Source of the DNA: Gammaproteobacteria bacterium
GTDB lineage: Bacteria; Pseudomonadota; Gammaproteobacteria; Legionellales; Legionellaceae
Direction: 5' to 3'
Length of the DNA: 40,934 bases
Assembly: GCA_030147855.1 (NCBI GenBank)
Contig: JASBUO010000066.1
Span: 1 to 40,934, forward strand
Positions 19,376 to 28,050 of this stretch are shown here, piece by piece (position 1 is the first letter of the stretch; each line of letters begins with the position of its first letter). The translations under genes were made by a program, and so were the position numbers. The notes beneath the pieces are model-generated. The model saw only the letters and a program-made list of their open reading frames with translations. It was not told where the DNA came from and searched no databases.

Positions 19376-19747
19376 ATGAATGAATTGAACAGCTTACTGC
19401 CTCACCTCAAATTCCGTTTTCATTTGGATCATCCAACGTTAGAAGAATGTTATGCATATGGGTATGAATGTGCTTTGGCTGACGTTCAAGAAGATGATAA
19501 TCCATACCCTTTAAATTCAGCGGAACGAGAGCAGTGGCTCGAAGGATGGTGGGCTGGATTTTATAATGATCAACCATTATTTAATTTAGCTGCTGAAGCA
19601 GAAAGTGAGCGAGCTGCTTTAGAGCCAGTAAATGATAGGTTGTATCATAAAGAGCAAAGTAATTATTTTCTTCGTGTATTAGAAATTGCTGGTGTGATTG
19701 CTGTTTCAGCAATTATTGGTTACCAAGTGATGGATATTGTTGCTTAA
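19376..19747 (+). CDS. LetE-like small protein with RMF-like motif and C-terminal membrane anchor
   Basis: 123 residues from an ATG preceded by AAAGGAGT. Residues about 18-65 carry YAYGYECALAD, then NPYP, then EREQWLEGWWAGFYND. This GY...A...NPYP...W..GW spacing resembles ribosome modulation factor / CrpP proteins. Residues about 100-120 form one hydrophobic helix (VLEIAGVIAVSAIIGYQVM), so it looks like a tail-anchored cytosolic domain. As I recall, in Legionella pneumophila the gene shortly after the sdh-suc-pdxH region is letE, a small transmission-trait enhancer. Position and size support that identity, but I cannot check the match. Confidence 0.5.
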   Translation: MNELNSLLPHLKFRFHLDHPTLEECYAYGYECALADVQEDDNPYPLNSAEREQWLEGWWAGFYNDQPLFNLAAEAESERAALEPVNDRLYHKEQSNYFLRVLEIAGVIAVSAIIGYQVMDIVA

Positions 19748-19761
19748 ATAGATACGTCCCT

Positions 19762-19805
19762 GTTTACTTTTTGTAAACACCTTCTCCCATTTTATGGGGA
19801 GAAGG
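19762..19805 (+). other. Two tandem hairpins after the LetE-like gene
   Basis: GTTTAC-TTTTT-GTAAAC (19762-19778) is followed at once by CCTTCTCCC / GGGAGAAGG (19780-19788 and 19797-19805, 8-nt loop). No T run follows the second stem. It probably acts as a 3' end or insulating structure before the MFS gene; true intrinsic termination is uncertain. Confidence 0.5.
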
Positions 19806-19911
19806 CAAGACGGGTTGTTCCCTTCGTCGGTTTAATAGCTTGCATTTTTCGGGTAAATAGTTCAGTCTATAGGCACTTTTAGTCTAATAAGAATAAGATG
19901 GATGTTTGCGA

Positions 19912-21210
19912 GTGAGTGACGATTTTTATGCAGATCAACTTCAAAAAACAAAACATTTAAGACTTGCTTGGTTAGTTTGGGGGTTGGCTGCAGCCTTCTA
20001 CTTTTCTGATTATATGGCGCGTGTTTCAGTTAGTGTGATGCACCGTTACCTGCAAATTGATTTTAATATTAACGAAGCACAGTTTGGTATTTTGTCGGCT
20101 TCTTTTTATATACCTTATATTTTGATGCAAATTCCTGTCGGGCTTATGGTCGATAGAATGAGTATACGATGGGTGCTTACCATTATGTCTTTGCTCACTG
20201 CGTTTGCGTGCTGTGTGTTTGGGTTGGCAGATAGTTTGCTGCTGGCATCGGTTGGTCGGATGCTCATTGGATTTACAGCTGCTTTTGCATTTGTTTCAGC
20301 TTTAAGACTTGCAACCTCTTGGTTCCCTCCTAGTATGATGGGGTTGCTCGCAGGATTAACCCAGGCAATTGGTATGCTCGGAGCCGCCTCAGGGCAAGCG
20401 CCAGTTGCCTTTTTAGTGGGGCATGTTGGCTGGCGCCATAGCATGTTAGTAATTGCATTTGTGTTTATTATGCTTTCGTTTTTTTTGTATCAATTCGTCC
20501 GTGACAAACCTAAAGTTAAGTCATGTACGGTGAAAGGATGTGCGCAAGAAAAAGTAAGTATTTTGGAGAGCTTACGGATTGTGCTTTCTTTGCCTCAAAC
20601 TTGGCTTAACGCACTGTTTACAGGGTTTTTGTTTGCGCCAACGGCAGTTATTGGAGAGTCCTTAGGAACTGCTTATTTACAATATGGACGTGGTTTTCCT
20701 GCAAATACAGCAGCTTTTATCGCGGGTCTTATTTTTATTGGCTGGACATTAGGAGGACCCTTTGCTGGTTGGCTTTCAGACCGTTTAGGGCGTCGAAAAC
20801 CTGTAATGATAGTGTCTTCTATTTGTGGTGTGATATTGTCATCTTGGATGGTGTTTGCACCTGAAATGACTCAAACTAAAGCAGCAATTGCCTTTTTCTT
20901 ATTTGGCTTTACAAATGTCGGCGTTTCTATTGCTTATGCGCTTTCTACAGAGCTACATGCCCGCAAAGTGGTGGGGACGGCTATTGCTTTTACGAATATG
21001 TCTTCTATCTTTGTAGGCGCTTGCTTGCAGCCTATTATTGGTCGCTTAATCGATCATGTTTCAGGGGCTCGTGCATATAATATTGAACACCTGAGTTTGT
21101 CTGATTTTCAACATGGGCTTTATTTAGTTCCTATTTGTTCTTTAATAGGACTTTTTTTGACGTGCACTGTAAAAGAAACTTTTTGTAACCCATTGAAAAA
21201 TGAGATGTAA
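19912..21210 (+). CDS. MFS transporter
   Basis: About 432 residues with 12 hydrophobic segments in two halves. The major-facilitator loop 2-3 signature appears as GLMVDRMSIRW in the first half and GWLSDRLGRRKPVM in the second. The N-terminal segment AAFYFSDYMARVSVSVM fits the anion:cation symporter/GlpT-like branch, also seen in the Pht nutrient transporters of Legionella. The start is uncertain: GTG at 19912 or TTG at 19906, with GGA some 10 nt upstream. Substrate unknown. Confidence 0.85.
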   Translation: MSDDFYADQLQKTKHLRLAWLVWGLAAAFYFSDYMARVSVSVMHRYLQIDFNINEAQFGILSASFYIPYILMQIPVGLMVDRMSIRWVLTIMSLLTAFACCVFGLADSLLLASVGRMLIGFTAAFAFVSALRLATSWFPPSMMGLLAGLTQAIGMLGAASGQAPVAFLVGHVGWRHSMLVIAFVFIMLSFFLYQFVRDKPKVKSCTVKGCAQEKVSILESLRIVLSLPQTWLNALFTGFLFAPTAVIGESLGTAYLQYGRGFPANTAAFIAGLIFIGWTLGGPFAGWLSDRLGRRKPVMIVSSICGVILSSWMVFAPEMTQTKAAIAFFLFGFTNVGVSIAYALSTELHARKVVGTAIAFTNMSSIFVGACLQPIIGRLIDHVSGARAYNIEHLSLSDFQHGLYLVPICSLIGLFLTCTVKETFCNPLKNEM

Positions 21211-21289
21211 GGCTTCTAACTGTACGCTTCTCATGGTTTAATAGAAGGCTGATTGGGATTGTGGTCGGATGAGAGACACGGAGAGGCGC

Positions 21290-22804
21290 ATGAAAAAAAC
21301 ACTAGGAATAGCAGTTTTGCTCGTTGTAGTCGTATTGGGTGGCTATTTTAGTACGGGGCTTATTACTGAGCGTACATTAAAGAAGAACTTAAAAATATTA
21401 AATCAGACCAATGGGTTTTCTGTTGAGCTCATGGCATATCACCGGGGGTTATTTAAATCAACGGCGGATGTAACCTGGCAAATGCAGACGCCTGAGAAAG
21501 TAGTCAAAGAAGCGAATGGGCAATCGGTAGTGGTTCCTCCTAAGTTTTACTCATTTGATATGCCATTGATTATTCATCATGGTCCTGTGATGCTTGAGAA
21601 TGGACATATCCGGTTTGGACTTGGGGCGGCAGAAGGGAAGTTCTTATTACCCAAGAAATATGCTGAAGAATTTTCAGAGCGGTTTTCATCTAAATCTACA
21701 AAACCTGAGCTGAGTATTAAATTATTTGTGAGTTACCTCAATAAAACGCATCTTGAAGCTGAATTGCCAGCTTTTCAGCTATTGACGAAAAACGATAACA
21801 GCCAATTTGAATGGCTCGGTATGGACGGTGATTTGCGTTTTTCTCCTGAGAGTACACATGTTCAAGGGCATTTTAACCTAGAAGGCCTTCGTGTCATTGG
21901 AAAAAAGTTTCGTATTATCTTAAACAAAATGAAGAGTGCCTATGACGTCCATAAAGCGGAAAATGGTCTTCTTCTCGGGAAAGCAAGCTTGAGCCTTCCT
22001 GTGTTTCAGGTAGCAGATAAAGAGCATACTGAACTTGAGTTGAAACAGCTTGAGTTGAACTCTAAAAGTACCCTTGAGAATGATTTGTATGGTTCTTCGT
22101 TCCATGCTTCATTTGCGAGTATGGCATCGAGGGGTGATACTTATGGGCCGGCTGAGCTTGATGTAGCGATTAAAAAATTAGACGCTCATGTATTAGCAGA
22201 GATTAATCGTCATGTAAACCAGTTGCAACAATCAGATACGGTGGGAGGGCAAGCACAACAGTTACTATTATCATTATTACCGGAGTCTCCTAAGCTGGTA
22301 TCTAAAGGCGCTGTTTTTGAGGTGAGTACGCTTAAATTAGGCTTGCCTGAGGGGGGGGCTATTGAGGGTGCTGTAGAAATAGTTTTTCCTCAGTCAGTTG
22401 ATTCGCCATTACAGATATTACCTAAAATAACAGGAACAGGGCATCTTAATGTACCGGCAGGTTTTGTGAAGACGTTATTAGTGCGTTCGTTTAAGCGGCA
22501 GTTAATGCGTGAGCATGAAGAGAGTTTAGCTGAAGGTGCGTATACAGATGCATCGAAACAATCACTTACACCAACCGTTTTAAATGCTAAACCGAGTGCT
22601 ACAGAAGAGAAAAAAGCATCGCCGGTTACACTAGCTGAGCTGAATCAACAAGCAGTCCAACATGCGGATCAGAAACTGGCAGATTTGATTCAAATGGGGG
22701 CTTTGCAGGCCAAGGGAGCCGATTATGTAGTCGAGCTCAAGCTTTCTTCCGGGCGTTTGTTGGTAAATGGTCATCCATTTCATTCGGGGATGTTAAGCTT
22801 TTAA
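21290..22804 (+). CDS. DUF945 (YdgA-like) family protein
   Basis: 504 residues from an ATG with strong GGAGAGG upstream. An uncleaved signal-anchor (LGIAVLLVVVVLGGY) is followed by a long beta-rich, probably periplasmic domain. The start TGLITERTLKKNLKIL and the early GFSVELMAYHRGLFKSTA segment are typical of DUF945/YdgA proteins (Gly, Tyr, Arg-Gly-x-Phe pattern). A Ser/Thr/Lys-rich linker sits around 420-450. Function in the family is not settled. It lies between the MFS gene and fis. Confidence 0.8.
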   Translation: MKKTLGIAVLLVVVVLGGYFSTGLITERTLKKNLKILNQTNGFSVELMAYHRGLFKSTADVTWQMQTPEKVVKEANGQSVVVPPKFYSFDMPLIIHHGPVMLENGHIRFGLGAAEGKFLLPKKYAEEFSERFSSKSTKPELSIKLFVSYLNKTHLEAELPAFQLLTKNDNSQFEWLGMDGDLRFSPESTHVQGHFNLEGLRVIGKKFRIILNKMKSAYDVHKAENGLLLGKASLSLPVFQVADKEHTELELKQLELNSKSTLENDLYGSSFHASFASMASRGDTYGPAELDVAIKKLDAHVLAEINRHVNQLQQSDTVGGQAQQLLLSLLPESPKLVSKGAVFEVSTLKLGLPEGGAIEGAVEIVFPQSVDSPLQILPKITGTGHLNVPAGFVKTLLVRSFKRQLMREHEESLAEGAYTDASKQSLTPTVLNAKPSATEEKKASPVTLAELNQQAVQHADQKLADLIQMGALQAKGADYVVELKLSSGRLLVNGHPFHSGMLSF

Positions 22805-22907
22805 TCCTCTATTTTATTTTTCGTCCATGACGCAGACGTGTATTGGCGTGCTCATGTTGGGCTCTGTTTGGGCGGACGTTTGTTTTTGAAAGAAGGAGTT
22901 AGACAAG

Positions 22908-23189
22908 ATGATAAGTATTACTCAAGACAATGAAGAGATAACCGTCTCTTTGGCTTCGAGCGTTACACAGTCGGTTCAGAAGTATTTTTCTGAGTTAAGA
23001 GGTGAAGATCCAGTTGACTTATATCAGTTTGTATTAGAAGAGGTTGAGACACCATTGTTTCGTGCGGTTATGGAGCACTGCAAGTATAACCAGTCACGAG
23101 CAGCATTAATGCTTGGAATTAGCCGTGGCACACTTCGAACAAAATTACGCCGTTATTTTGATGATAAGTACGTTGGAACACGTGATTAG
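22908..23189 (+). CDS. fis: Fis-family nucleoid-associated DNA-binding protein
   Basis: 93 residues, with GAAGGAGT upstream of the ATG. The C-terminal helix-turn-helix NQSRAALMLGISRGTLRTKL and the preceding ETPLFRAVMEHCKYN are diagnostic for Fis. The N-terminal region is shorter on recognisable features. Fis bends DNA and tunes rRNA and virulence transcription; Legionella encodes several paralogues, so this may be one of a set. Here it stands alone rather than behind dusB, as it does in E. coli. Confidence 0.92.
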   Translation: MISITQDNEEITVSLASSVTQSVQKYFSELRGEDPVDLYQFVLEEVETPLFRAVMEHCKYNQSRAALMLGISRGTLRTKLRRYFDDKYVGTRD

Positions 23190-23214
23190 GCGTTATATCA
23201 TGTAGAGTTTTAAG

Positions 23215-23247
23215 GTTGGCAACCTCCTCTGAGAGGAGGTTGCCAAC
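23215..23247. repeat. 33-nt near-perfect palindrome after fis
   Basis: GTTGGCAACCTCCTCT (23215-23230), one G, then the exact reverse complement AGAGGAGGTTGCCAAC (23232-23247). It starts 26 nt after the fis stop. There is no T run on the plus side, so it is not a classical terminator. It could form a very stable stem in fis mRNA or be a protein-binding palindrome. Confidence 0.85.
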
Positions 23248-23370
23248 TGACTTCCACACGCAGTGGCTTGTTTGTAAAGTTTAGAAACACCTTCGGCTTT
23301 GGGTAATGTGAGTGAGCTGTGGGACGCAGTTGCCTAGTTACCTTTTATGTGTAATATAGACGCAAATATT

Positions 23371-24321
23371 TCATTTTTCGTTAAACATAGAGCTCACAGA
23401 CTCTTCTATATTAACCCGTTTAATCGCTTGAGCGAGCATTTCAGAGAGACTTACAGCTCTGAGCTTTTTACAGTGCTCTGCTGCTTCTGAGCTTGGAATG
23501 GTATCTGTTATAATGACTTCATCAAGTAATGATTCGTTAATATTATCAATTGCCGGGCCGGATAGTACGGGGTGCGTAATATAGGCGCCAACACTTTTAG
23601 CGCCTGAAGCTTTTAGTGCTTTAGCCGCAGAACATAAAGTACCAGCTGTATCTACAATGTCATCAATAATAATGCAGTTCTGTCCTTCTGGATTTCCAAT
23701 AAGATGCATGACCTCTGACTTATTGGGGCCACTGCGACGTTTATCAATAATACAAAGGGCTGCATCATCGAGCTGCTTTGCCATAGCACGAGCTCTAACA
23801 ACACCACCAACATCAGGAGAAACAACCATTATATTATCAAGTTTCCGTGCTTTGATGTCATGTAGTAGGATAGGCGTTGAATAGACGTTGTCTACCGGCA
23901 TATAAAAGAAGCCTTGAATTTGGTCTGCATGTAAGTCGACGGTTAAGACACGACAAATACCGACAGAAGACATCATGTCAGCAACGATTTTAGCCGTAAT
24001 AGGAACGCGGGCTGAGCGAACGCGTCGGTCTTGTCGCGCATAGCCAAAATAAGGAACCACAGCTGTAATGCGACCGGCAGAGGCGCGTCTTAGGGCGTCT
24101 GCCATACTGAGTAGTTCCATCAAATTGTCATTAGCAGGAGCACAAGTGGACTGCACAATGAAAACGTCTTTGCCGCGCACATTTTCAAGGATTTCAACCA
24201 TGGTTTCGCCATCACTAAACTTTCCAACAGTGGCACGCCCCATTGTAATGTTAAGGTGTTCAGCAATACTACTTGCCAGTTTAGACGAAGCATTTCCAGA
24301 AAAGAGCATCATGCTAGACAT
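23371..24321 (-). CDS. prs: Ribose-phosphate pyrophosphokinase (PRPP synthetase)
   Basis: Makes 5-phosphoribosyl 1-pyrophosphate from ribose 5-phosphate and ATP, feeding nucleotide, His, Trp and NAD synthesis. Full length at 316 residues: [12 protein letters not shown], the flexible-loop [15 protein letters not shown], catalytic [12 protein letters not shown], and the PRPP-binding loop [22 protein letters not shown] lies upstream of the ATG. tRNA-Gln precedes it on the same strand, as in related bacteria. Confidence 0.97.
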   Translation of the reverse strand: MSSMMLFSGNASSKLASSIAEHLNITMGRATVGKFSDGETMVEILENVRGKDVFIVQSTCAPANDNLMELLSMADALRRASAGRITAVVPYFGYARQDRRVRSARVPITAKIVADMMSSVGICRVLTVDLHADQIQGFFYMPVDNVYSTPILLHDIKARKLDNIMVVSPDVGGVVRARAMAKQLDDAALCIIDKRRSGPNKSEVMHLIGNPEGQNCIIIDDIVDTAGTLCSAAKALKASGAKSVGAYITHPVLSGPAIDNINESLLDEVIITDTIPSSEAAEHCKKLRAVSLSEMLAQAIKRVNIEESVSSMFNEK

Positions 24322-24364
24322 GTGTGAGGCCTTTTGAGTTTGAATTTTTTGTTTAGTAAGTGTA

Positions 24365-24440
24365 TGGCTGGGGTGCTAGGATTCGAACCTAGGTATGCAG
24401 GGATCAAAACCCTGTGCCTTAACCACTTGGCGACACCCCA
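24365..24440 (-). tRNA. glnT: tRNA-Gln (anticodon TTG), CCA encoded
   Basis: On the minus strand the acceptor strands TGGGGTG / CACCCCA pair over 7 bp, followed by G and CCA. The anticodon arm CAGGG-TTTTGAT-CCCTG places TTG as the anticodon. The T arm CTAGG-TTCGAAT-CCTAG is intact. Length is 76 nt with CCA. It lies between lolB and prs, the usual site for this tRNA in gammaproteobacteria. Confidence 0.95.
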
Positions 24441-24508
24441 AAAATGAAACAACGTAGCGTGTGGCGCTACAAAATGTGCCGGTATTTTGAAGGCATTCTC
24501 AGCCTTTG

Positions 24509-25126
24509 TCAATGGATTTTCCAGTCTTTTATGATGAGTTTTAACTGTCCACCTGGCCCTGTTATACGAAGTTTAGTAGGAAGGTAGAAATTTTTAACAG
24601 CTTGATATGAATCATACCTAACGGTGTATCCACCTTGTCTCAGCACTTTCAGGTGTCCTGTAGCATCGTACTCCTCAGATTGTGTGGCGCCGGGTGCTTG
24701 TACGCCACGCACCCAATAATATAAGTTGTATAGTGGCACACGAATGCCTGTTTCTTTGTAAAATAGTTGGCTGATATTGGTTGTGGTGACACGCTTAGGC
24801 CCATCTTGGTAAGTGACAAGTCGCCCGTTTTTTTCGACCAAAACGCTACCGCCTCCTAATGGGCCAAAAAGGTGCAAGCGATAGCGGTTGAGGCCTTGCT
24901 GCTTCCAGTTGAAGGAGGCGGCCCAGGTTTTTCGTTTACTTTTCGCAGCAAGTGCGCCTGTGATAGTCCAAGAAGAGAGATGCTTTACTGCATGGGTTCG
25001 TTTGGCAGCGGTTTGCTTATCTGTAGCTGCAGTATCGGGTGTTGTGAGGCCTGGGGCTTTGGTTGTTGTACAAGCACTGCAGAGTAAGATAAGAGCAAGA
25101 TTGAGCGTATGTTTTTTGAATAGCAT
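24509..25126 (-). CDS. lolB: Outer-membrane lipoprotein receptor LolB
   Basis: Takes lipoproteins from periplasmic LolA and inserts them in the outer membrane. The signal peptide ends in LCSAC with Cys19 as the lipid site; the -3 residue is Cys rather than the usual Leu, a mild deviation. WTITGALAAKSKRKTWAASFNW and the RYRLHLFGPLGGGSVLVEKNG stretch fit the LolB beta-sandwich; NLYYWVRGVQAPG fits the family's YWVRG motif. It has 205 residues. ispE, the usual partner between lolB and tRNA-Gln/prs, is missing: only 68 nt separate the lolB stop from the tRNA. Confidence 0.9.
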   Translation of the reverse strand: MLFKKHTLNLALILLCSACTTTKAPGLTTPDTAATDKQTAAKRTHAVKHLSSWTITGALAAKSKRKTWAASFNWKQQGLNRYRLHLFGPLGGGSVLVEKNGRLVTYQDGPKRVTTTNISQLFYKETGIRVPLYNLYYWVRGVQAPGATQSEEYDATGHLKVLRQGGYTVRYDSYQAVKNFYLPTKLRITGPGGQLKLIIKDWKIH

Positions 25127-25205
25127 AAGGATGACTTTTAAATGGGATTACATTCTATTAACAATACGCTAGACTGCGCACAGGTTCAATCTGATTGATG
25201 AGTAA

Positions 25206-25685
<480 letters not shown>

Positions 25686-25708
25686 TAGGGCCCTGTTGAC
25701 CTTTCCCC

Positions 25709-26482
25709 TTATGAATCAGTTGTTGTATCGCCTGCGAGCTTTTTAATGGCTTCGCGCGTTTGATGAAGGAGTGCTTCTTTATTGTCTAAGGTAAATTGTG
25801 ATGCATCGATAGGTTCGCCAATGTGCACTTCGGCCTTTTGGTGAAGGTGGCACTTTAAGGTGCGGGATGGTAGTACATCAAAAGCGCCACGGACACCAAT
25901 CGGAATAATCATTGCTTTGGTTTGAATTGCTGTAATAAAGCCACCCTTTTTAAAAGGGCCAACATGTTTGTCCGGTGAGCGTGTACCTTCAGGTGCAATC
26001 CACATAACAATACCTCTTTCTAACATATCGTGAATGACCGCTAAATCTTTAATAGCTTGGCGTCGGTTTTTTCTGTCGATAAAAGGGAATTCAGACTGCT
26101 TCATGGCTTTTCCCATTATGGGAATTTTCATCATTTCTTTTTTGGCAAGCATGCGTAGCGAAATATCTGGAAATGCACGATAACAAATTGGAATATCAAA
26201 TAAGCTGCTGTGGTTACACATTAAAATCGTGGGTTGCCCTGCAATAGGATACACTTTATTTGGATTGTGGACAGTACAGTCAATGCGCCAGAGGGCGAGC
26301 ATTTTTTTGCTCCAGTTGTCCATACGGCCATCAACCCAAGTTCTTGTCACTTTTCCAACAAGACTTCTTGCAATACAGCGGGTACACATATCGACGGTGA
26401 GCATGCATGTGCCAAGCGCAAGCCATAATGTGCGCAAAATTCCCGCCGGCTTTTTCGGCGATGTGCTATTCAGGTTTGTCAT
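25709..26482 (-). CDS. plsC: 1-acyl-sn-glycerol-3-phosphate acyltransferase
   Basis: Adds the second acyl chain to lysophosphatidic acid at the inner membrane. The four acyltransferase boxes are in order: NHSSLFDIP (HxxxxD), FPFIDRKNRR, EGTRSPD, and IIPIGVRGAF. The ATG at 26482 gives 257 residues and overlaps the end of the small upstream gene by 17 nt, implying coupling; a longer frame to 26578 would run through that gene and is rejected. A hydrophobic N-terminal segment (about 15-38) precedes box 1. Confidence 0.88.
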   Translation of the reverse strand: MTNLNSTSPKKPAGILRTLWLALGTCMLTVDMCTRCIARSLVGKVTRTWVDGRMDNWSKKMLALWRIDCTVHNPNKVYPIAGQPTILMCNHSSLFDIPICYRAFPDISLRMLAKKEMMKIPIMGKAMKQSEFPFIDRKNRRQAIKDLAVIHDMLERGIVMWIAPEGTRSPDKHVGPFKKGGFITAIQTKAMIIPIGVRGAFDVLPSRTLKCHLHQKAEVHIGEPIDASQFTLDNKEALLHQTREAIKKLAGDTTTDS

Positions 26483-26705
26483 GATCGATAATGCGTCCTT
26501 TGGTGGTTTTGGCAGGCTCCTTTGAGCGAGCGCCTCGAACATATTGGATAAGGCTACTGACACCCCAGAGTACTGCACCGATGAGTAGCCCCCAAACGAG
26601 TACGTAAGAGAAGACTACAAAGATGCCTATGGCGAATGCAATGGCAACACCAAGCAAAATAAAAGGAGGCAACTGCTGAAAAAAATGTTTTAATGATTGA
26701 GGCAT
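26466..26705 (-). CDS. Small membrane protein, 79 aa
   Basis: Not assigned to a family. Residues about 13-55 form two adjoining hydrophobic segments (FILLGVAIAFAIGIFVVFSY, then VWGLLIGAVLWGVSSLI). They are followed by a basic, charged C-terminal tail ending in DHDKPE. It is upstream of plsC and overlaps its start, so the two are probably one transcript; a membrane role linked to lipid synthesis is a guess. Confidence 0.7.
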   Translation of the reverse strand: MPQSLKHFFQQLPPFILLGVAIAFAIGIFVVFSYVLVWGLLIGAVLWGVSSLIQYVRGARSKEPAKTTKGRIIDHDKPE

Positions 26706-26780
26706 GGTATTTAAGAGCCAACTAAAGGGTCCGTGGGACGAATTATCTGTTAAAAACGACCTAAATGCAAAGAAATAGTG

Positions 26781-26786
26781 TATAAT
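26781..26786 (+). promoter_or_regulatory. -10 element ahead of the desaturase gene
   Basis: An exact TATAAT lies 61 nt before the desaturase ATG, followed by TGTCCGCTC. No good -35 is visible at 16-18 nt. The promoter call rests mainly on the perfect -10 hexamer and its position between the diverging genes. Confidence 0.45.
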
Positions 26787-26847
26787 GTCCGCTCTGTATG
26801 CTTCTGATTTTCAGAGCGTAATGTCTTCATGGTGAGGGAGGTTTACG

Positions 26848-28032
26848 ATGTTTGGTCTTTTAAACTTATCGTTTTGGGGCTATATTCTTGCGGCACTGAT
26901 AGTGACTCAAGTTACGATTGCAGGGGTAACGATTTACCTACATCGGTGTCAAGCACATCGTGCATTGGATTTGCACCCTGTTGTTAGTCATTTTTTTCGT
27001 CTTTGGTTGTGGTTAACTACCGGTATGGTCACATCTGAGTGGGTTGCTATTCATCGAAAGCATCATGCCTCGGTTGAAACAGAAGGTGATCCACATAGCC
27101 CAATTGTGTTTGGGATTCGACGCGTACTTTGGCGCGGTGTTGACTTATATCGAACTGCATCGAAAGATACAGTAATGATTGAAAAGTATGCGCATGGTAC
27201 ACCGAATGATTGGCTCGAGCGTAATGTGTATAAGCGTTTTTCTTCAAAGGGTGTTTTAGTAACACTCCTTATCGACTTATTATTATTTGGTCTTCCAGGG
27301 CTCAGTATTTGGGGGCTTCAAATGCTTTGGATTCCATTTTGGGCTGCGGGTGTGATTAACGGAGTTGGACACTACTTTGGGTATCGTAATTTCGAGTCTG
27401 ACGATGCATCTACCAATATTATTCCATGGGGCTTTTGGATTGGCGGTGAAGAACTACATAACAATCACCATACTTTTGCTTCTTCTGCTAAGTTTTCTGT
27501 AAAGTGGTGGGAGTTTGATATTGGTTGGTTGTACATTCGTTGTCTGTCTTTTATTGGGCTTGCAAAAGTAAAAAAATTACCACCTCGCCTTGCAAAAGAT
27601 AAACAAAAAATTCAAGTTGATTTAGAAACAGTGCGTGCTGTTATAGGTAACCGTTTTCAGGTGATGTCCCAGTATTATAAGCGTGTAGTGCGGCCCATGG
27701 TGAAGCTTGAAAAACAGCAGTCATCGATGAACAAAACGGATAGGGCGCTGTTGAATAAAGCAGGTACTTTGTTGCGTAAACGCGAGTCATTATTGTCGCC
27801 TCGAGCAACGTCTTGTCTTGAGACATTGTTGGCACGTTTTGAAGCGTTGCGCATTGTGTATGATTATAGACAATCATTACAAGAGATTTGGTTGAAAACA
27901 GCAACTTCTCAAAAAGAATTAATTGAGGCGTTGCAGCAGTGGTGTAAACAAGCAGAAGCATCGGGTGTGGATGCACTGCGTCAGTTTTCTGAGCAGTTAA
28001 AAAGTTATGTGCCTCAGGCGCAGACGGCTTAA
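26848..28032 (+). CDS. Acyl desaturase (delta-9 type, membrane-bound)
   Basis: Membrane di-iron enzyme introducing a double bond in fatty acyl chains. The three histidine boxes are HRCQAH (about 32-37), HRKHH (about 69-73) and HNNHH (about 205-209), with hydrophobic segments near 7-29, 45-60 and 133-165. At 394 residues it is longer than the catalytic core: the last 130 residues form a charged, helical, partly coiled-coil tail of unknown role. GGGAGG precedes the ATG. zipA follows 18 nt later. Confidence 0.9.
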   Translation: MFGLLNLSFWGYILAALIVTQVTIAGVTIYLHRCQAHRALDLHPVVSHFFRLWLWLTTGMVTSEWVAIHRKHHASVETEGDPHSPIVFGIRRVLWRGVDLYRTASKDTVMIEKYAHGTPNDWLERNVYKRFSSKGVLVTLLIDLLLFGLPGLSIWGLQMLWIPFWAAGVINGVGHYFGYRNFESDDASTNIIPWGFWIGGEELHNNHHTFASSAKFSVKWWEFDIGWLYIRCLSFIGLAKVKKLPPRLAKDKQKIQVDLETVRAVIGNRFQVMSQYYKRVVRPMVKLEKQQSSMNKTDRALLNKAGTLLRKRESLLSPRATSCLETLLARFEALRIVYDYRQSLQEIWLKTATSQKELIEALQQWCKQAEASGVDALRQFSEQLKSYVPQAQTA

Positions 28033-28050
28033 TTAAACAAGGAGTCACTC

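Noticed and set aside
24309-24512. 67-residue minus-strand frame between prs and lolB
   Set aside because: It covers the tRNA-Gln gene, which explains the sequence.
26483-26578. Longer N-terminus for the PlsC protein
   Set aside because: The extension overlaps the upstream small membrane gene almost entirely, and PlsC proteins do not need it.
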